This document shows positions 13,759-13,764 of a stretch of 13,764 bases of DNA, piece after piece. The notes beneath the pieces are model-generated. The model saw nothing but the letters and a program-made list of their open reading frames with translations, was not told the DNA's origin and made no database searches. The stretch lies in contig CAYGWD010000023.1 of assembly GCA_964353745.1 (NCBI GenBank), positions 1 to 13,764 on the forward strand. Direction: 5' to 3'. How positions within the stretch are numbered: the stretch's first letter is position 1; each line of letters begins with the position of its first letter. This DNA is from CS1-C013 sp964353745 (GTDB lineage: Archaea; Aenigmatarchaeota; Aenigmatarchaeia; Aenigmatarchaeales; Aenigmatarchaeaceae). Position numbers and translations under genes: made by a program.

Positions 13759-13764
13759 GTGGTA
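13759..13764 (+). CDS. Possible start of a further gene, cut by the window edge
   Basis: A GGTGAT Shine-Dalgarno sequence (13750-13755) is followed after 3 nt by GTG GTA at the very end of the window. An AT-rich TATA-like ATTTAAATAT lies near 13719-13728 and could serve this gene and the divergent interrupted one. Only two codons are visible, so the product is unknown. Confidence 0.25.

Noticed and set aside
1..13764. tRNA or rRNA genes
   Set aside because: Scanning the gaps by eye found no T-arm GTTCRANTC signature with a paired acceptor stem, and no rRNA-like sequence.

Overview
The window looks archaeal. It carries an archaeal-type DnaG, a UPF0200-type P-loop kinase, a ThpR-family phosphoesterase and an archaeal-style AAA+/winged-helix ATPase. 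Many start codons sit about 25-30 nt downstream of TATA-like boxes, which fits leaderless transcripts. Internal operon genes use a GGTGAT Shine-Dalgarno sequence. The DNA is AT-rich and compact, with several convergent gene pairs overlapping at their 3' ends. Many tiny unrecognised proteins and an anaerobic ribonucleotide reductase suggest an anaerobic archaeon, possibly a DPANN-type lineage; this placement is inference, since no rRNA is present.

Layout. 1-828 is the 3' part of dnaG, followed by a tiny ORF whose frame continues past a TAA into a membrane-like segment (850-1038). 1092-3808 is a tldD-tldE metalloprotease operon, then a 62-residue membrane protein (3853-4041). On the minus strand, 4029-8628 is a class III ribonucleotide reductase locus: nrdR, nrdD and the activase nrdG, with a small unknown gene between nrdD and nrdG. 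nrdD is split by a 310-residue intein carrying a LAGLIDADG endonuclease domain. Two NrdR-box-like sites 32 bp apart lie just before nrdR. 8770-10606 holds ThpR, a small helical protein, a membrane-anchored OB-fold protein and a two-gene minus-strand unit (winged-helix protein plus an unknown protein).

The most unusual stretch is 10607-11158: about 550 bp without a gene, packed with TTCAC/GTGAA units. Many are spaced 10-12 bp apart, i.e. one per helical turn, and three form perfect 10- or 12-bp palindromes. It separates the divergent winged-helix gene from an AAA+ ATPase with a C-terminal winged helix (11159-12244). Two of the palindromes flank the ATPase TATA box. The arrangement resembles an initiator gene with iterons, or a large cooperative operator.

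12246-13434 holds a small unknown gene on the minus strand, then a plus-strand cluster of two tiny genes and a UPF0200-like kinase. The right end (13420-13689, minus) is a small, apparently coding frame interrupted by a TGA. A start signal for another plus-strand gene lies at the very edge.

Functionally, the nrdR-nrdD-nrdG block is a self-regulated anaerobic dNTP supply unit, and the tldD/tldE pair is one heterodimeric protease. The repeat array with its flanking DNA-binding proteins is the best candidate for an undescribed system.
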